Notes: generated by a model not told the origin, from the letters alone. A stretch of DNA of 32,581 bases from Kipferlia bialata (GCA_003568945.1 BDIP01000048.1:1-32581); one strand, 5' to 3'. Numbered from the stretch's first letter, positions 8,901 through 21,543 are shown. Translations and numbers: made by a program.

Positions 8901-11407
8901 GGTGGCCGATGTACCGCCGGCTGAGTGCACAATGTCGGCATGGATGTCGAAGGGATACTGGCAGTGGGAGCTGTCTCCTAGCAGCAGTGGGGACAGCCTG
9001 AACCTGTCAACACTGTCTCCCGGAGCCCAATGAGCAGGGTCTGTGTCTGGACTGTCTCTCTCTCTCTCTCTCTGCTCGTGGGACATGTGCCACGCATCAG
9101 ATAGGCTACTCTGGAACAAACTGCCCGAGAAGACAAACTGCTCTACCCCTGGGGACCCAGTGTCAGTCACCGCCTCACTCACAGTGTCAGTTACTCTACT
9201 AGTCACTCTATCAGTGACTGTTTCAGTCACTGTGTCAGAGACACGGGCCTCAGGATGGACTGAAAGGTGGGCGTGAGAGACATGAGAGGGGTCATGTTCT
9301 CCCATGGTGGCATCTGCCCCCTCTCCCATGGTGGCATCTACCCCCTCTCCCTTGGCGGCATCTGCCCCCTCTCCCATGGTGGCATCTGCCCCCACTCCCA
9401 TGGTGGCATCTCCCCCCTCTCCCATGGCGGCATCTACCCCCTCTCCCATGGCGGCATCTCTCTCCTCACGGCATCTCTCTCCTCTGCCCCACCAACCTCA
9501 GTCACCCCAGTGTCAGTGGGGATGGTGCAAGACTTACCAGTCTCAACTATCCAGCCATCAGCACCCACTCCTACACCCTGCCCAAGGGTGTTGTGTATCA
9601 CAGATCGCGGACCATACACAGCAACATGGGCAGGAAGGCGAAGCCACTGGAGACTGGATGGATCACGGCCTGGCAAATGAGAACAAGACAAAAACACCAA
9701 ACTCAGAACCAAACTCAGAACCAAACTCAGAACCAAGAAATATAGAATACCACCATCCCCAGGGAGAAGTGGCTGGAGATGACGCAGTGTGCTATGCTCT
9801 ATGCACCCACCCAAGTAGCAGGGCTGTGCCTGGGGCACCACCATGTCGGTCAGGGTGTGAAGGTGATCCCAGTCATCCAGGGGAGCGTCCTCACTCTCAC
9901 TGCTCTCACTGCAGTGTGAGAAGACGCATGTCGATCCAGCAGGATATTACAATACTGATTGATCCACCCATACCTAAGATATGCCTCTCTTGCTGCCTCT
10001 TGCACAGGAACACCCGTTTCAACTTCCCCACGCACAGGTCGACTACTCATCCTCCGGCTCTCCCTGCGCAGTCTGTCTCTCTCCCTCCGCTGCCTCTCCT
10101 TCTGCCGCTTCAGCCTGAGCTGGTGTCGCCGTGCCTTGGCTTTGGCCCTCTTAGCCCTCTCGATATCCCTCTCAGCCTCGACCACAGCCTCATTGTGAGT
10201 CTGTGTCTTGTCATTGTACGACTCGGCAGCCTGGAGGTCAGAGACGGTCACATGGAACACCCTATACAGGCAGGAAATGGCTCGGACGCACACTATGTCA
10301 TATCATGAACAAACCAACAGTATCACAAGGGCAAGGGCACTGTCCCCCAACCCCCCCTCCCCAATCACCCATACTGTACAGTACCAGCCTCTATATACCT
10401 ATATATGTCTCTATACACTAATACCTGTTCGATGGTCTCTGCCGCCATACTGAGCAGGGTCTGTAGAATGTCAAGGCGGACAGAAGGGGTCAGGGCCTGG
10501 AAGAAGACATTGGGATCGGGGCGTGGCACGTTTCCCCTTCCGGCAAGGTCCGACAGAATCGTGGGGAGAGAGGGCCTGTGGCTGGTGTGACTGGGGTGGC
10601 TGTGGCCTGCCGAGGCAAGGGATGGGCCACGTCCCATGTCTGCCGTAGCCCACTGGTCAGTCCCCTGGGGGGAATCACTTCCCTCACCCTCATCGTCGTC
10701 CTCCCCTATGTTGTGCACAATACGCCACGCACACGAGGACAGCGCTTTGTCAAAACTAGGGTTAGAGACCGGAATACATAAGGGGCCACCCGAGAAAGGA
10801 AAGAGAAAGCCATCTGTTGAGGTGCAAAGGTACCTGAGGCGTTGGGTGAGGGTCTGACACACACGCCACACTATCAACCTGGAGTGAGTGCCTAGAGGTG
10901 GATACGGAAGCCTCACATGACCTGATCGGAGGTCAAACGCTGTTCTGTATGTATATACTTACAGTGGATGAAGAGGTCAGTATACAATAGGTCATATCAT
11001 GACAAGCAGGACACCCACCTATACAGGATGAAATGGTCCTCATCTCTTGCGTCCAAGGCCCCTCTGAAACTCTGGTGTGAGGGAGTGACACACAATCAAA
11101 TGCAGGGGTCATCGAGTAAGGGACTGAGTAATGGATGGAGAGCCTTGGAATATGGAGTGAACAGTAAGGCAAAGTTACACATCTCATTACTATTGGGTGA
11201 AAGACAAACACCCAAATGTACACCCAACATGATGCAACTAATGTCCACGCTTATAGCACTCAGGACACAACTGCCAGAGAGAGACTATATGGAGAACCGT
11301 GCCTCGATTGTCAAGTGTGGCAGACGCAGACAGGGACCATAGGCAGTCAGGAAGCTGAACACAGAGGACACCTCAAGCGCATGCAGGTCCAGTGGTTCAC
11401 CTCCCAT
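5941..11407 (-). CDS. Very long Arg/Glu-rich coiled-coil and disordered protein, about 13 exons, function unknown
   Basis: Exons: first exon uncertain (ATG at 11407 opens MGGEPLDLHALEVSS), 11019-11071, 10425-10944, 9974-10230, 9811-9908, 9538-9669, about 8389-9481, 8038-8321, 7771-7894, 7571-7660, 7444-7495, 6392-7371, 5941-6307. From the second exon on, phases agree and give about 1350 residues. The N-terminal 200 residues look folded (DEDHFILYRTAFDLR, TLTQRLRYLCTSTDGFLFPF). Several charged helical stretches likely to form coiled coils follow (exons at 9974, 8038 and 6392-7371), as do acidic Ser/Asp segments (SESSESEDAPLDDWDHL) and an eight-residue repeat (see 9301-9468). A segment in exon 7771-7894 is rich in Cys and His but matches no zinc motif I know. 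No signal peptide or membrane segment. The junction between 9538 and 9481 is the weakest. It lies head-to-head with the secreted-protein gene. Confidence 0.8.
9301..9468. repeat. Coding 24-bp minisatellite, seven units
   Basis: Seven 24-bp units, plus strand of the type CCCATGGTGGCATCTGCCCC + CTCT, with one or two changes per unit. On the minus strand they encode the eight-residue unit D-A-(A/T)-M-G-E-G-(A/V/G) inside the long coiled-coil gene. A partial unit follows at 9469-9486. Unit length is a multiple of three, so copy number can vary without breaking the frame. Confidence 0.95.
9697..9734. repeat. 12-bp tandem repeat, three units, intronic
   Basis: CCAAACTCAGAA is repeated three times in the intron between exons 9811-9908 and 9538-9669 of the long minus-strand gene. 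Read on the minus strand it is a stretch rich in T and G. Confidence 0.9.
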
Positions 11408-11553
11408 CTCTAACCACCCAAGAGCCAATCCTCTTTGCTATCTACGACTGTGAAGAGCTTTGTGATGACTGTCAAGAGAAAAGGGGCGAGCGAAAAGAAA
11501 ACTCGAAAATCACCGTCAGGCTGAGTCCAGGCTCTCTCTTTACTAAGGCGGCC
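11408..11553. promoter_or_regulatory. Putative bidirectional promoter
   Basis: About 150 bp separates the likely start of the long minus-strand gene (11407) from the ATG of the secreted-protein gene (11554), so one short segment must serve both. No TATA box or known element is obvious. This is inferred from gene arrangement only and depends on the uncertain first exon of the minus-strand gene. Confidence 0.35.
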
Positions 11554-14425
11554 ATGGGGCTCCGGCAGTATGTTTTATGTGTGGCCCTTTCATTGATACT
11601 GCCATTCGTGAGTGGATACACCTTGGACTGGGATCAGGTTGTGTGTGTGTTCTGTCATCTTGCCTTGCCGTGTATTTCCTATGTCTGATTCCAGGTTGGA
11701 TACTCAGAGTCCACAGTAGTCGCCGCAGACACAGGTATTTGGTTGCAATCACATAGTTTACTTTACACATCTGGTTAGACCCCCCCCCCTCCCCCCTCCC
11801 CTCCCCTTCCGTCTCTGACCCAGATCTCTCTGTGTGTCCGAGTACATCTGCCGAGTGCAGTTGTGACGGGTGTGCAGATGCAGTCTCGACCAGCGAGGAT
11901 GACTGTCTGACTACATTTTGGGGGGAAACCCTCTGCCAAGGTGATTTCTACGATGCCGGCATGTATTTGTGTCTGACTCATTGCAGATGGTTCTGGGACA
12001 GGATACTACCCAGTTGTGGCACCCTCCGACTTTTCCTACGCAACATACACAACCTTGCAATCATCCGGTATTGACCCACCCGAGACCAGTACTGATCAGG
12101 TATCATATATCCATTCACATAGTCGTACAGAGGGAAGATAGTGGGTTAGAGTCTCTCTGCTCTTCACTTCCCCCAGTCCAGCAGTGATAGTGCCTCTGAA
12201 TCTTATGTAGATGGAGATACCCTCCAGTCGGTGCCATCCACCTATGCCCCTTATGTAGACCCTGTCTTAGGTGAGGGGGTAGTAGCTGGGTTGACGTGTT
12301 GCATTATATACTCTGAATATGGTCCAGTCGAAGGGACATCAGCCTTCCTGAAATCCAGGGAGCACGTCTCGAGAGGCCCTGGGGTTCTCTCCTGATTCCT
12401 GGCGGGCTCTCCCCCTCTCTGGCCTGTCTGACGGTGCCTCCTGTGTCGGGGGGTCCATAGGGGATGGGAGTGTGTGGGGAGTCCTATCTGTGTATGCCTC
12501 TCCCTCTAAGGCCTCTCTTGTATCACCCACCCTGCATCTATACTCCACAGACATCGAGGCCTCCGTGGCATCCTCCCTCACCCTGGGGTACCTGGTGGAG
12601 ACAGGCACCGAGTACACCTCGCTGCTAACCCCCTCCCTCTCGGGGTCTGTGTGCACTGGCTGGGTGGTCAAGGGGGAGGTGGTGGTGGGATACGCAGTCT
12701 CAGGCTCCTCATACACTGTATCCTCTGTCGACATTGTCCTCGTGACTCTGGCCTCTGTCGACACAGCCTCTGACTCCCTCCCTCCCCCTGTGCTCTGGGT
12801 CAAACAGATAGCCGCAGAGGCAGCGGCGGGGGAGGTCGCCAGTATAGGTAGGGACATTCAGTCTGGTCTCGTCTTTTGGCTCTCAGCCTGCATATCAGTA
12901 GCGTATATCCAGATGGGCCTAATGTCGAGAGCCTGTGCGTGTTGATTGCGTGGATTAACCCTCACCCCAGTTGCTGGCACTTGGGAGTCCCTCCCCTGTG
13001 ACCCTGGGTACGTGCTGTCCACCCCAGAGAGTGGGTACCCGCCCAGCAACCCCGTCTGGACCGGTCGCCAGGTCACCAAGGCAGACTCCCTGTTGACCGC
13101 AATCATACCCACACCCTTCCAGGTATGTGGCGCCCCGGTAACTACTATGCTACATTTCTACGTTTGTATGTTTGTATGGTTGGTGTACTCGTCCCTGTCC
13201 GACTACCCCTGCAGGGCCTGCCCCTTCCCGTGCCAGCCTCAGACGGGTCATGCACCGCACCCACCAGTGGCAGCATCCCAGGGTCAGGTAGGCCGCATGG
13301 ATACACCTCGATGGCAACGAGTATATCTTGTATCAGATAGATATCACCCACTCCCAGGATATGAATCTGGTGCATTTGGTTTGTCTTCTGTGTCCCAGTG
13401 CACAGTGGCTGGTACCTATGCCTCTTGCACCCTTTTGAGACAGGCGACCAGGGACATCATAACAGGCATGTCACCAGCAGACATCTATATATCCATCTGG
13501 TTTCCAACTAGGCACCTCTGGCTTATGGACAGGAGTGCACTGGAGCAGTGTGAGTGTTGGGGAGACTGACCCTACCGACCCAAGGTACAGAAACATGTGT
13601 CAGCATGGCACCAACTCTGTTTTGGCATACTGTGATAGTGCTTGGCCCTGTTGTGTCACTCATATTCAGTGTATACCCGCTGACCCACGTGGCCTCATTT
13701 GCAAACGGATCCCCAGAAATGGTAAGGAGTCCATAGGCTGTGTCCGATACATACTGTGCTATTCTTCTCCAATTATACTTTTTGAGTGTTAATGACATAT
13801 ATAAGTGTCTGGCTGTTCCTACGTATGTATGTCTGTCTGACACGCTAGGCAGCGGACTGGGTGTCTGTCCTGCCAGCAGAGAGCACTGGTACATACCCAC
13901 CAGACATCAGCACAGAGGTACATTGGGTGGTACATTGGAGGGCACTTTTCACACAACTGTGTGCTTTCCCCCATCCGTCCTCATTCTAATCTTCAGAGTG
14001 GAGTCGGCGGTGTCTGTGCCGACGTCCCCCTGTCTCTCAACTGGCATGTGGTATTTGCAAAACTAGGTACCACAGTGTATTTGACTCTCACAGCTGAGTA
14101 TTGTTTTCTCGGTCCATGCTATGTCACTTCCAACTACAGGCACTGTCTCAGAGCCACAACGGCGAATCTTAGGGGTATATAGAGAGGTGGCCACTGGCGA
14201 CATGACTCTGGCTGACGGGGGGGTCGTTACGGTACGACGGCATTGTACACACAAGTATTGGGAATCTATGGAGCATATTGATATTGGGTATTTCTTTCCT
14301 CACTCTTGTTTCTGATACTCCAGGGTACCGTGTCACACTGGGACGTTACTGACTATATGGCTCCTGTTGTTACAGAGACTGAGGACACAGTGACCTCTGT
14401 GGAGGCTGATTTGCCTTGGGTATAA
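11554..14425 (+). CDS. Secreted protein with N-terminal signal peptide, 14 exons, function unknown
   Basis: Exons: 11554-11637, 11695-11734, 11824-11940, 11987-12099, 12177-12270, 12359-12847, 12971-13122, 13215-13287, 13358-13547, 13670-13721, 13849-13917, 13997-14066, 14140-14231, 14324-14425. Total 578 residues, phases consistent. Residues 1-21 (MGLRQYVLCVALSLILPFVS) form a clear signal peptide. A short Cys-rich module follows (CPSTSAECSCDGCAD, then DDCLTTFWGETLC). The rest is Ser/Thr/Gly/Val-rich with scattered Cys, like beta-rich secreted or surface proteins; many sites could be O-glycosylated. No certain transmembrane helix or GPI tail is seen. The last exon may end at TAA 14423-14425, or be spliced from 14419 to 14527-14589, which adds RQSSEVGMMPYRKYQSNRFT before a stop. 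Exons 13358-13547 and 13670-13721 are the least certain. Confidence 0.8.
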
Positions 14426-14684
14426 GCACATGTAAATCCCGGCCATGATTCAATCTGTACTACTGCAGTAGGATTTGTAAATGCATAACCATGATGGTGG
14501 TATACTCGTTATCTCCTTTTGGACAGAGGCAGTCAAGTGAAGTAGGTATGATGCCATACAGAAAGTATCAGTCTAATAGATTCACTTAAACCGGGAGACA
14601 TATCAACACTACCCACTATAAGACTCTATTAACACTAAATACAATGCAAGAACAATACAGAATGTACCCATACAGCATCAGGCC

Positions 14685-15577
14685 CTAGTCAACGTCGTCC
14701 ATGGTGTCAATGCCAGACACAGCGGAATGAGACTCCCGAGGCATCTCTGCCAGAGGCTGGAGAGCGGGGGACCCAGTGGTGCCAGTCTCACACACCAGTG
14801 CCACCTCAGTGGTATCACAGAGACCAGCTGGCTCACCCCCTCCCGCACCAGCCTCGGAGACAGAGACGGCAGAAGGGCGCGAGACCTCAGCAGGGGCCTC
14901 CTGGACCCGGGCAGCACCCTTGCTTAGACGCACGGTGTCGCCGGCAGACAGTGAGCCAGGCCCCCCAGACACACTGGGCACATCCAGAACCTCATGACCA
15001 GCAGCAGACACAACGGGGCCCTGGGGTCAGACGGGTAGACAATCATAGGGTGAATGTGTCCAAGTATCGGTAACTGACAGTGAGAGCAACTGAAGCGCTA
15101 TCCGGCACCGGAAATCCCTCAGACTGCAACCAGTGACAGCGTGGACACACAGACCAACATGTGCCTAAGTGTTGTGGTAAGTAAGAGATGCTCATAAGTC
15201 ACATACCTTACTCCGCTTGCGCCCCTTGCACTCCAACTTGTGTTCCTTCCAGTGCTTCCTCTGACACCGGTCGCTGCAGTACCAGACCTCTGAACAGGTA
15301 AGTGGTGGGCATATGATCTACACAAACGCAACTATATCGACGAATACACATATTAATACAATATGGTATATACCTTTGCATGCGCCGCACCGGTTACTGG
15401 CACTCTTGCCGCATCTTGAGTGAGACCCAGTGGGAGATGCAGATGGTATTGAACTAAACGGGACATGAGCTTCACACCCCCTCACCTCTTGCACTTTGGC
15501 GCCCCCAGGGCTAGTTCCTCGAAGGAGTCTGAGCCCATCACCTTGGTCAGAGACCCGATATCATCGGCCAGACTGCC
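14685..15577 (-). CDS. MYND-type zinc-finger protein (5' end unresolved)
   Basis: Exons found: 15486-15577, 15374-15414, 15207-15289, 14685-15020, with agreeing phases, encoding about 184 residues. The MYND finger spans the first three exons and has every ligand: CKRC (C-x2-C), CGAC (C-x2-C), YCSDRC (C-x3-C) and HKLEC (H-x3-C), with the usual VWYCS and QRKHWKEH around them. MYND fingers bind short proline-rich peptides in regulators such as SMYD, DEAF-1 and BLU. After it comes a basic patch (KGRKRSK), then about 110 low-complexity residues ending DTMDDVD. Upstream of the finger is a short helical segment (DDIGSLTKVMGSDSFEELAL). The first coding exon was not identified; Met in KVMGSD (15529) or an exon beyond the C-rich intron are options. 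Its 3' end converges on the secreted-protein gene. Confidence 0.85.
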
Positions 15578-15600
15578 CTGCAGGGAGACAGAGATGGGGT

Positions 15601-15616
15601 GGGGGGGGGGGGGGGG
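15601..15616. repeat. Homopolymer tract upstream of the MYND exon acceptor
   Basis: A G-rich run (sense-strand C) just upstream of the exon 15486-15577 acceptor CCCTGCAG. It belongs to the window-wide set of sense-strand C tracts in introns. Confidence 0.8.
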
Positions 15617-15817
15617 AGAGGGGAAAAAGAAAGGGGGGACACAATTGTAGAAAGACATTGTTGTCATTTATATACCCTTATACATGGGTATACACTACAC
15701 TGAACAGATTATATAAGTACTGGTACTCTATCTTGTGCTCCAGTTCCTCTTCTGGTACACAAGGGACCCCCCCCCCCCTTCACTGAGGAATCAAGCTTCT
15801 TATCCTCCTCCTTTCTC

Positions 15818-15946
15818 CCTTAGAATGTGTTACTACCCCACACCCATAGTTCGAAGCAGATACACTCTACTATATGCACATAATTATGGTAGTGTACTCA
15901 CAATGATACAACTGAATACACAAATATATATACCTCCATATATCTA

Positions 15947-15985
<39 letters not shown>

Positions 15986-16075
15986 TAGTTCATATATATA
16001 TATATATATGCCTCTTACCCTTAGATGGTTTTACTGGTCTCACACCCCCTTGGTTCGAGGCAGAGATTGTCAGAC
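15818..16075. repeat. Decayed copy of the first recognised exon edge of LRR gene 1
   Basis: 15818-15870 (CTTAG acceptor, then GTGTTACTACC...ACCCATAGTTCGAAGCAGA) matches 16018-16070 (CTTAG, then GGTTTTACTGG...CCCCTTGGTTCGAGGCAGA). It is an acceptor-side copy about 200 bp upstream of the true exon, separated by AT-rich sequence and a long TA microsatellite (15943-16012). The copy no longer encodes the PPWFEAE motif. Confidence 0.7.
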
Positions 16076-19000
16076 TGGTAACTAGTTCCAAGATGAGTCT
16101 TACTGTACGTATGCTAATTACATCTTACACCCTGAACTTGAATTCTTTGTCAACACACAACAAATGTTTCCCTGACGCTGAATACATGGTGGTCTATCAG
16201 AACCATGTATACAAAGAGTCCGGAGTACAGCTAGTATCACACTCACACCTAGAGTCTTGTTCCACATATTTCATACCACCTACGGTCTTGCTGCGTGAAG
16301 CACGAATACATGAAGGCGTATTCCGGAGGTCAGGTAATGACCATTGTCTTCACTTTTGCCCTTTGGCAGAAGTATACCATTAATGCCACACCCATTTTGG
16401 CCGTAGTATACTATCTCTCTACTCAACACATATTGAATAGCTATCAGTTCCCTCTTCTGATTTAGACTGTGACTATGACTGCCCAGTTCTCTTAGTAAGA
16501 GTCTTACAATAGGGTCTCTTTTATGTCCGTGTTACACGTATCTTCGATACAGATCTTGGTGTCAATGTGGAGACCAGAATACGAGAGAGACGGGACGGAA
16601 GGTGTGGTTGCTCTAAAATATGATATTTCTTTGAACTGAGTATGTCATTGATTATGAGTAGGGCCATGGTCACGATACACACAATGGAGTGAATCAATAT
16701 TTTGTTGACATACATATCTCTTTCACACAAGGGTTCTGGCTCTTGAGCCACCTCCCAGCATTCAGGCGGTATTGAAGAAACTGGACTGTGAGAAGTGGGA
16801 TCGGCAGAAGGGCATTAGCCATGTACGGGTAAAGTTATTCCGATTGAGTATAGATGCCGATTCGGCAATATTTGTGGACAGTGCTAACATCATGTTGCCT
16901 TTTCACCTTAGCCTGTCTCTTACATGTCGTCTTGGTCGCGATACACTGGATTGAAACGCTTTGCCCTTTGGCGCCTTACAGTGACACCCACCCAAAGAGT
17001 GATCAAGACAATCCTGCACGATCATTTCTCGAGGCGTGGGTATGTGTACATTAATACATGGCATTGATTGTACTATTTCTCTTCGCAAACCATATATCCT
17101 CGTCGCATACCTGATAGTATGGCCCATATCTGATATATGGTCATAAACATATGTATATATACTTCAATTCATTGGCCACATCCTCCACATATCAGAGCCA
17201 AGGAAGTCAGTATCTTCACATGCTTGAAATACTATATGACTCTTGCACCATGGTAATGCACTATCTCGAGGCTCATCATCAGTGGAGTGTGGGGTATTCT
17301 TCCCGACTCCCCGCTAATCAACTACCACAACCTGCCTCCTGGGGTGGATCCATTCTTTGTAGCGCATCCAAGCCTCCTACCAACACCGACTCAGCAGCTC
17401 AACGTCTCAATTAGTTCACTCTCTGCTGCCGTAACACCTTCATCTCCCTGGACTGAGGTAGAGTGTACCCACTGGTGCAACACCTGTAAAGTACCAGTTG
17501 TGAGGAACCTTGTGAGGATGGTAGTGAATGAGAACAGTGCCGAGAAGAGACGCCCATTCACGGTAAGAGTGTCTCTATATGTAATTTGACGTTGTGTTCC
17601 TTGATGTTCTCCTTTCCCACTATAATGGGGTATGTGTGTTCCAATCTATCATGTCTTTTAATGACAGGTAAACTTTCAGAGACACACCATTGGAGATGCT
17701 GGGATTCTGGAACTTGCGTCTGCCATGCCTCAGCTTGGGTCTATAGTATCGGTGCGTACATACACAAATATACCCGCCAATCACATTCATTACATGGTGT
17801 ATGATACACCGTGTAATTGACAATGTCTGATAGACCAACTTGGATAGATGTGCTTAAACATTACCACATGGTGTCTATATATATGTGCTGATTCCCAGCT
17901 ATCCCTTGTGGGCAACCAGATTGGAGACGAGGGAGCAGAAGCATTGGCGCAGACTCTACATCACCTGGATAGACTGACAATGGTATGTTCCTATTCGGTA
18001 TCTCTATTCTGTGCTTGGGGATAAGATGGGCTGATTATTGGGTCAATTTCACACCGTCAAATGTCATATTAAACTGCTAGATCGGTTCTTTTGGCATACT
18101 CACTGTCAGCTTGGACTCCATGACAACAACATTGGAGATATAGGGGCACTTGCTCTCGGTAGAGCAGTAGTCAGTCACAAGAGTCTGAAGCAGGTCTTTA
18201 TAGAAATATAGCAATACTGTGTAATTGTATATAATAGTAATACATAGAACATACCAGTAATCTCAACTGCGGGATGCCGGCTCACCTCTAGGTGATGCTT
18301 ACACGTAATAAGATCACTGAGAGAGGGGCCAGAGCACTTTCAGAGATATTGGGGGACTCAGTTGGAAGGGTTCTCTTCGGCAGGAGTCGCAGAATCCCCA
18401 TCAAGACCTTACCGGTGGTTGCCAGGCCTAGGCCGGCTGTGGACAGCCAGGTTCTAAGGGACAGCCTCCAGACGACAACAGTCTGGAGTAAGGATCAGTG
18501 GAACAACTGGTTCGGTACATGTGAGGCGACAGCTGTTGTTGACGCTGTGTCAGAGTCATATCGTAAGCGGCACTTCCAGGTATACGTCTAATTATCTTTT
18601 CGGTGTAGCATCATAGTAGTAAATGACCTGGTCTTGCAACTGATTCTCAGGTTCATCTTAGTGCTAGTAACCTAGGAGATATGGAGGTCATGTCTCTTAC
18701 ATCTGTCCTCCCACAGCTGTCTCACCGCTTGCACCGGAGTGTTAAGGGTCACTCTGGCGCATCCCTTACTCACGGCCACGGGTACAAGAGTGGTCTTCTT
18801 GAGGTATCTCCCAAATACTGACGTCATACTAGATGTCTCCTCATATATAACTCACAATATCTGGTCCGTGTGTACCACCCTTGTTTACAGAACAATCTAT
18901 ATCTGGTCCATTAGCTGTCTGCTCTATATAGTGGTAATGTACAACTTGTACAATTGTCTGATATCCAGTTGAGACTCGAAGACAATCTGATAGGTGACCA

Positions 19001-21543
19001 CGGAGCTATCGCTCTGGCTGAGACCCTTCCGCTCCTGACAGACATCTCAGTGGTAAGTAACCCTTGGAGTTGGCACATCTGATGTGATATGTCCTGTCTA
19101 CTTACTCACTTGTCCTGAGTATTCCCACTTCAGCTGAGACTCCACGGAAACAGAATAGGAGTTACGGGTTGTGTAGCCCTTGGCCGTGCAATATCCCGAC
19201 ACAGGACTCTAGGCCAGGTACTCATTCGTATTGAGTGTTATGCTGTAATCAACGCCAGCGCCGATCTCTCTGTAGATATTTGAAGACACTTTGTAGGCTT
19301 CACACTGACAATTGTCTCCCCTTAATCCATAGGTCTGGCTCTCTCCCACTGTTGACACGGACAGTGGGGCCAGAGCATTCGTGCAGAGCCTGGGAGACTC
19401 AGTTGGAAAGGTTAGGGTCTTGACTGTTTTGGAATACTGCATTCTATACTTACAAGAAGGGTAATCCAACTCTCGCTTATACTAGGTCTGTCTCTTCGGA
19501 TCCAGTATCGATCCACTGCTCATAAACCTCCTGAATGACGCACACGCCAAGCAGGCTACATCTAGTAGTTCTGGGACTGTAGAGGGGTTAGCAGGGGCCG
19601 ATCTGACGACTCAGCCACCTGATGGAGAGGAAGGAAGAGAGGTGATGATGGTAGAATATGGTGACACTACACACTCCCCACCCCTGGACCCATCGCTAGC
19701 CAGAGCGGCATTCAGAGAGGGTCTCTACTCTAGGGCGCCACATGCTACCTCTTCTCCAAGATTGGACTGTAGACGGGCTGTCACTGCATTCAGGCAGGGT
19801 CTCTATGGTCACTCCGATTCTGGAGCACCTTCCACTGACAGAAGAAGTAGCTATTCTGTTTCCAAGAGAACCAGGGAGACTGCTGGGTTGCCAGCTACCA
19901 CCTCTGACCCTGCTGCTGGACTGGTAGCGAAGCGGCGACCAGGTGCCAAGGTAGACATCCAACCCCAACCTTGCACAGCCTTGATAGAGGTTGACCCCTT
20001 CGATGGAGGTGGGGATCCCTTCGAAGAGATTGATGAGCTCAAGTGGGCCTGGCACCCATCGAGAGGTCTCGTAGGAGTAGCCCGTTTCGAAGAGGTGGAC
20101 CCTCCTCAGGAGGTGGATCCGTTTCTGGGGGATGGGGACCCATTCAGAGAGGATGATCCTTTTCAGGAGATTGAGTGGTGCCAGTATGGAGGTCCTTGGC
20201 TGAGAGATCCCTTTGAAGAGGTCGACGATCTTCTTGGAGAGTACATGCCTTACCAGTCTTCAGTAGCTGACCGTACAATGCATAGAGGGGTGGACTTTGA
20301 TGAAGTCGATCCATTCTTAGGGGATAGCGACCCTTTCGCAGAGGTGGATCCGTTCTTAGGGAATGCCGGAGCTGGGACAGAGTTGGATCCATTTGCAGAC
20401 GGCTATGACGCATTTGAAGGTGAGGATAGATGTGTTGATGAGAGTAAGCATTCTGGGAGAGAAGGTCAGAAGACACCAGCCGAGAGTACTGTCCGACCTA
20501 CTGAGAGTATGGCTCAGGAGAGAGTGAGGGATGCTGCAGTGGTTCCGACTCACTCCCTCTTAGGCACCCCACAGAGACAATATGCTTCTCCTTCTGCTAC
20601 CCCTGTGGCGAGTGTTCCCTCTGCTGATGCTACCATGAGAGACACTACAACTGAGGGTACTGATATGCAAGATCTACGAGATACCTGCCAGTCTCAGCAG
20701 GCCGAGATTGACACCCTTCGCTCTCTAGTGGCGACAATGGATACTGAGGCTGCCACTCTTCGCACTCAGCTCTCCACCAGTACCCAAGAGGCAGTATCCC
20801 TACACGCCAAGGTCTCTTCCCTACATGAGTCGCACGCGAAGTCCAGGGCAGAGGGGTATCAGCGGATAATGGGGATGCACAAGTTACTTGACATTCAGAA
20901 GGAGAGGACACAGAAGGCCCAGCAGCGAGTGAAGGACCTTAAAGAGCAGTGTGGGACGCAGAAGGCAGAGATTGTGAGACTTGAGTCAGAACTTCGCCCT
21001 CAGATTGCATCCCTGAGATCAGCACTAGTGACTGGGAATCAGCAAGTGCAGTCCTTACTTGCCAGTGGTAAGATTCTTCAGGAGTCCAATACCGCCTTAC
21101 ATGCTAGGGTGGTTGACATGGAGAGAGCGCAGACGGCTGCCCAGCAAGAGACTGCCTCTTTGCGGTCGGAACTAGCTGCTTCACGCACTCGCACTGACTC
21201 CCTCCAGAGAGACGTCTACAGTAGGAATATGAGGGTTGTCTCCTTGCAAATAAGGCTGCATGATCTTGCGACTTCACACACAGCTGCTTTACAAGAGAAG
21301 GACCAGCAGTATGCTGCTATGGAGCATGTGCTAGAGGAGCAGAAGGCTAAGGCTGTTCGTGCTAAGCAGAGAGGGATACAGGCATTGGCTGAAGTGGAGA
21401 GGCTACGTTCACTGCTGGCTGAGGTTGAGGGTCAGAACCTCATTGACACTATTCCTCTTGACCTGGATGATGACCAGTCTTCAGAGTCCCAATCGGATGA
21501 TGGTGCAGGGGGAGAGGGAGATGGAGATGTTGATATGGGTTAG
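16025..21543 (+). CDS. LRR-DPF-coiled-coil protein 1 (tandem paralogue A)
   Basis: Exons: 16025-16104, 16231-16328, 16732-16822, 16912-17039, 17283-17562, 17668-17751, 17899-17982, 18110-18193, 18292-18579, 18651-18803, 18969-19052, 19134-19217, 19333-19410, 19486-21543; about 1223 residues, start exon missing. Two blocks of four LRRs, mostly one 84-nt phase-0 exon each, follow L-x-L-x-x-N-x-I-G-D-x-G-A-x-A-L-A, the ribonuclease-inhibitor/NLR type. Each block is preceded by a small module with W-[TS]-x6-W-x2-[TS]-C-x4-V (PWTEVECTHWCNTC; VWSKDQWNNWFGTC). The last exon holds ten DPF motifs in acidic repeats (EVDPFLGDGDPFREDDPF), two A-F-R-x-G-L-Y motifs, a 230-residue coiled coil and an acidic tail. 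DPF motifs bind the AP-2 alpha appendage in endocytic adaptors. No NACHT domain. A cytosolic scaffold or sensor role is inference only. Confidence 0.85.

Noticed and set aside
10892-10921. A 30-nt intron in the long minus-strand gene
   Set aside because: It has GT and AG ends, but it is very short, divisible by three and stop-free, so a continuous exon 10425-10944 is simpler.
12339-12857. Long open frame on the minus strand across the secreted-protein exon
   Set aside because: The plus-strand frame has matching acceptor, donor and codon phase with both neighbours. The minus-strand frame is its shadow and has no compatible exons.
15482-15667. MTTMSFYNCVPPFFFPSPPPPP as the N terminus of the MYND protein
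   Set aside because: The sequence reads as a C/T-rich intron tract ending in CCCTGCAG. The Pro/Phe run is an artefact of translating the pyrimidine tract.
15943-16012. Small open frames in the TA microsatellite
   Set aside because: Translations are Tyr/Ile repeats from simple sequence with no coding character.
20144-20911. Minus-strand frames within the DPF and coiled-coil exon
   Set aside because: They are complements of a repetitive coding sequence that is conserved in both paralogues on the plus strand.
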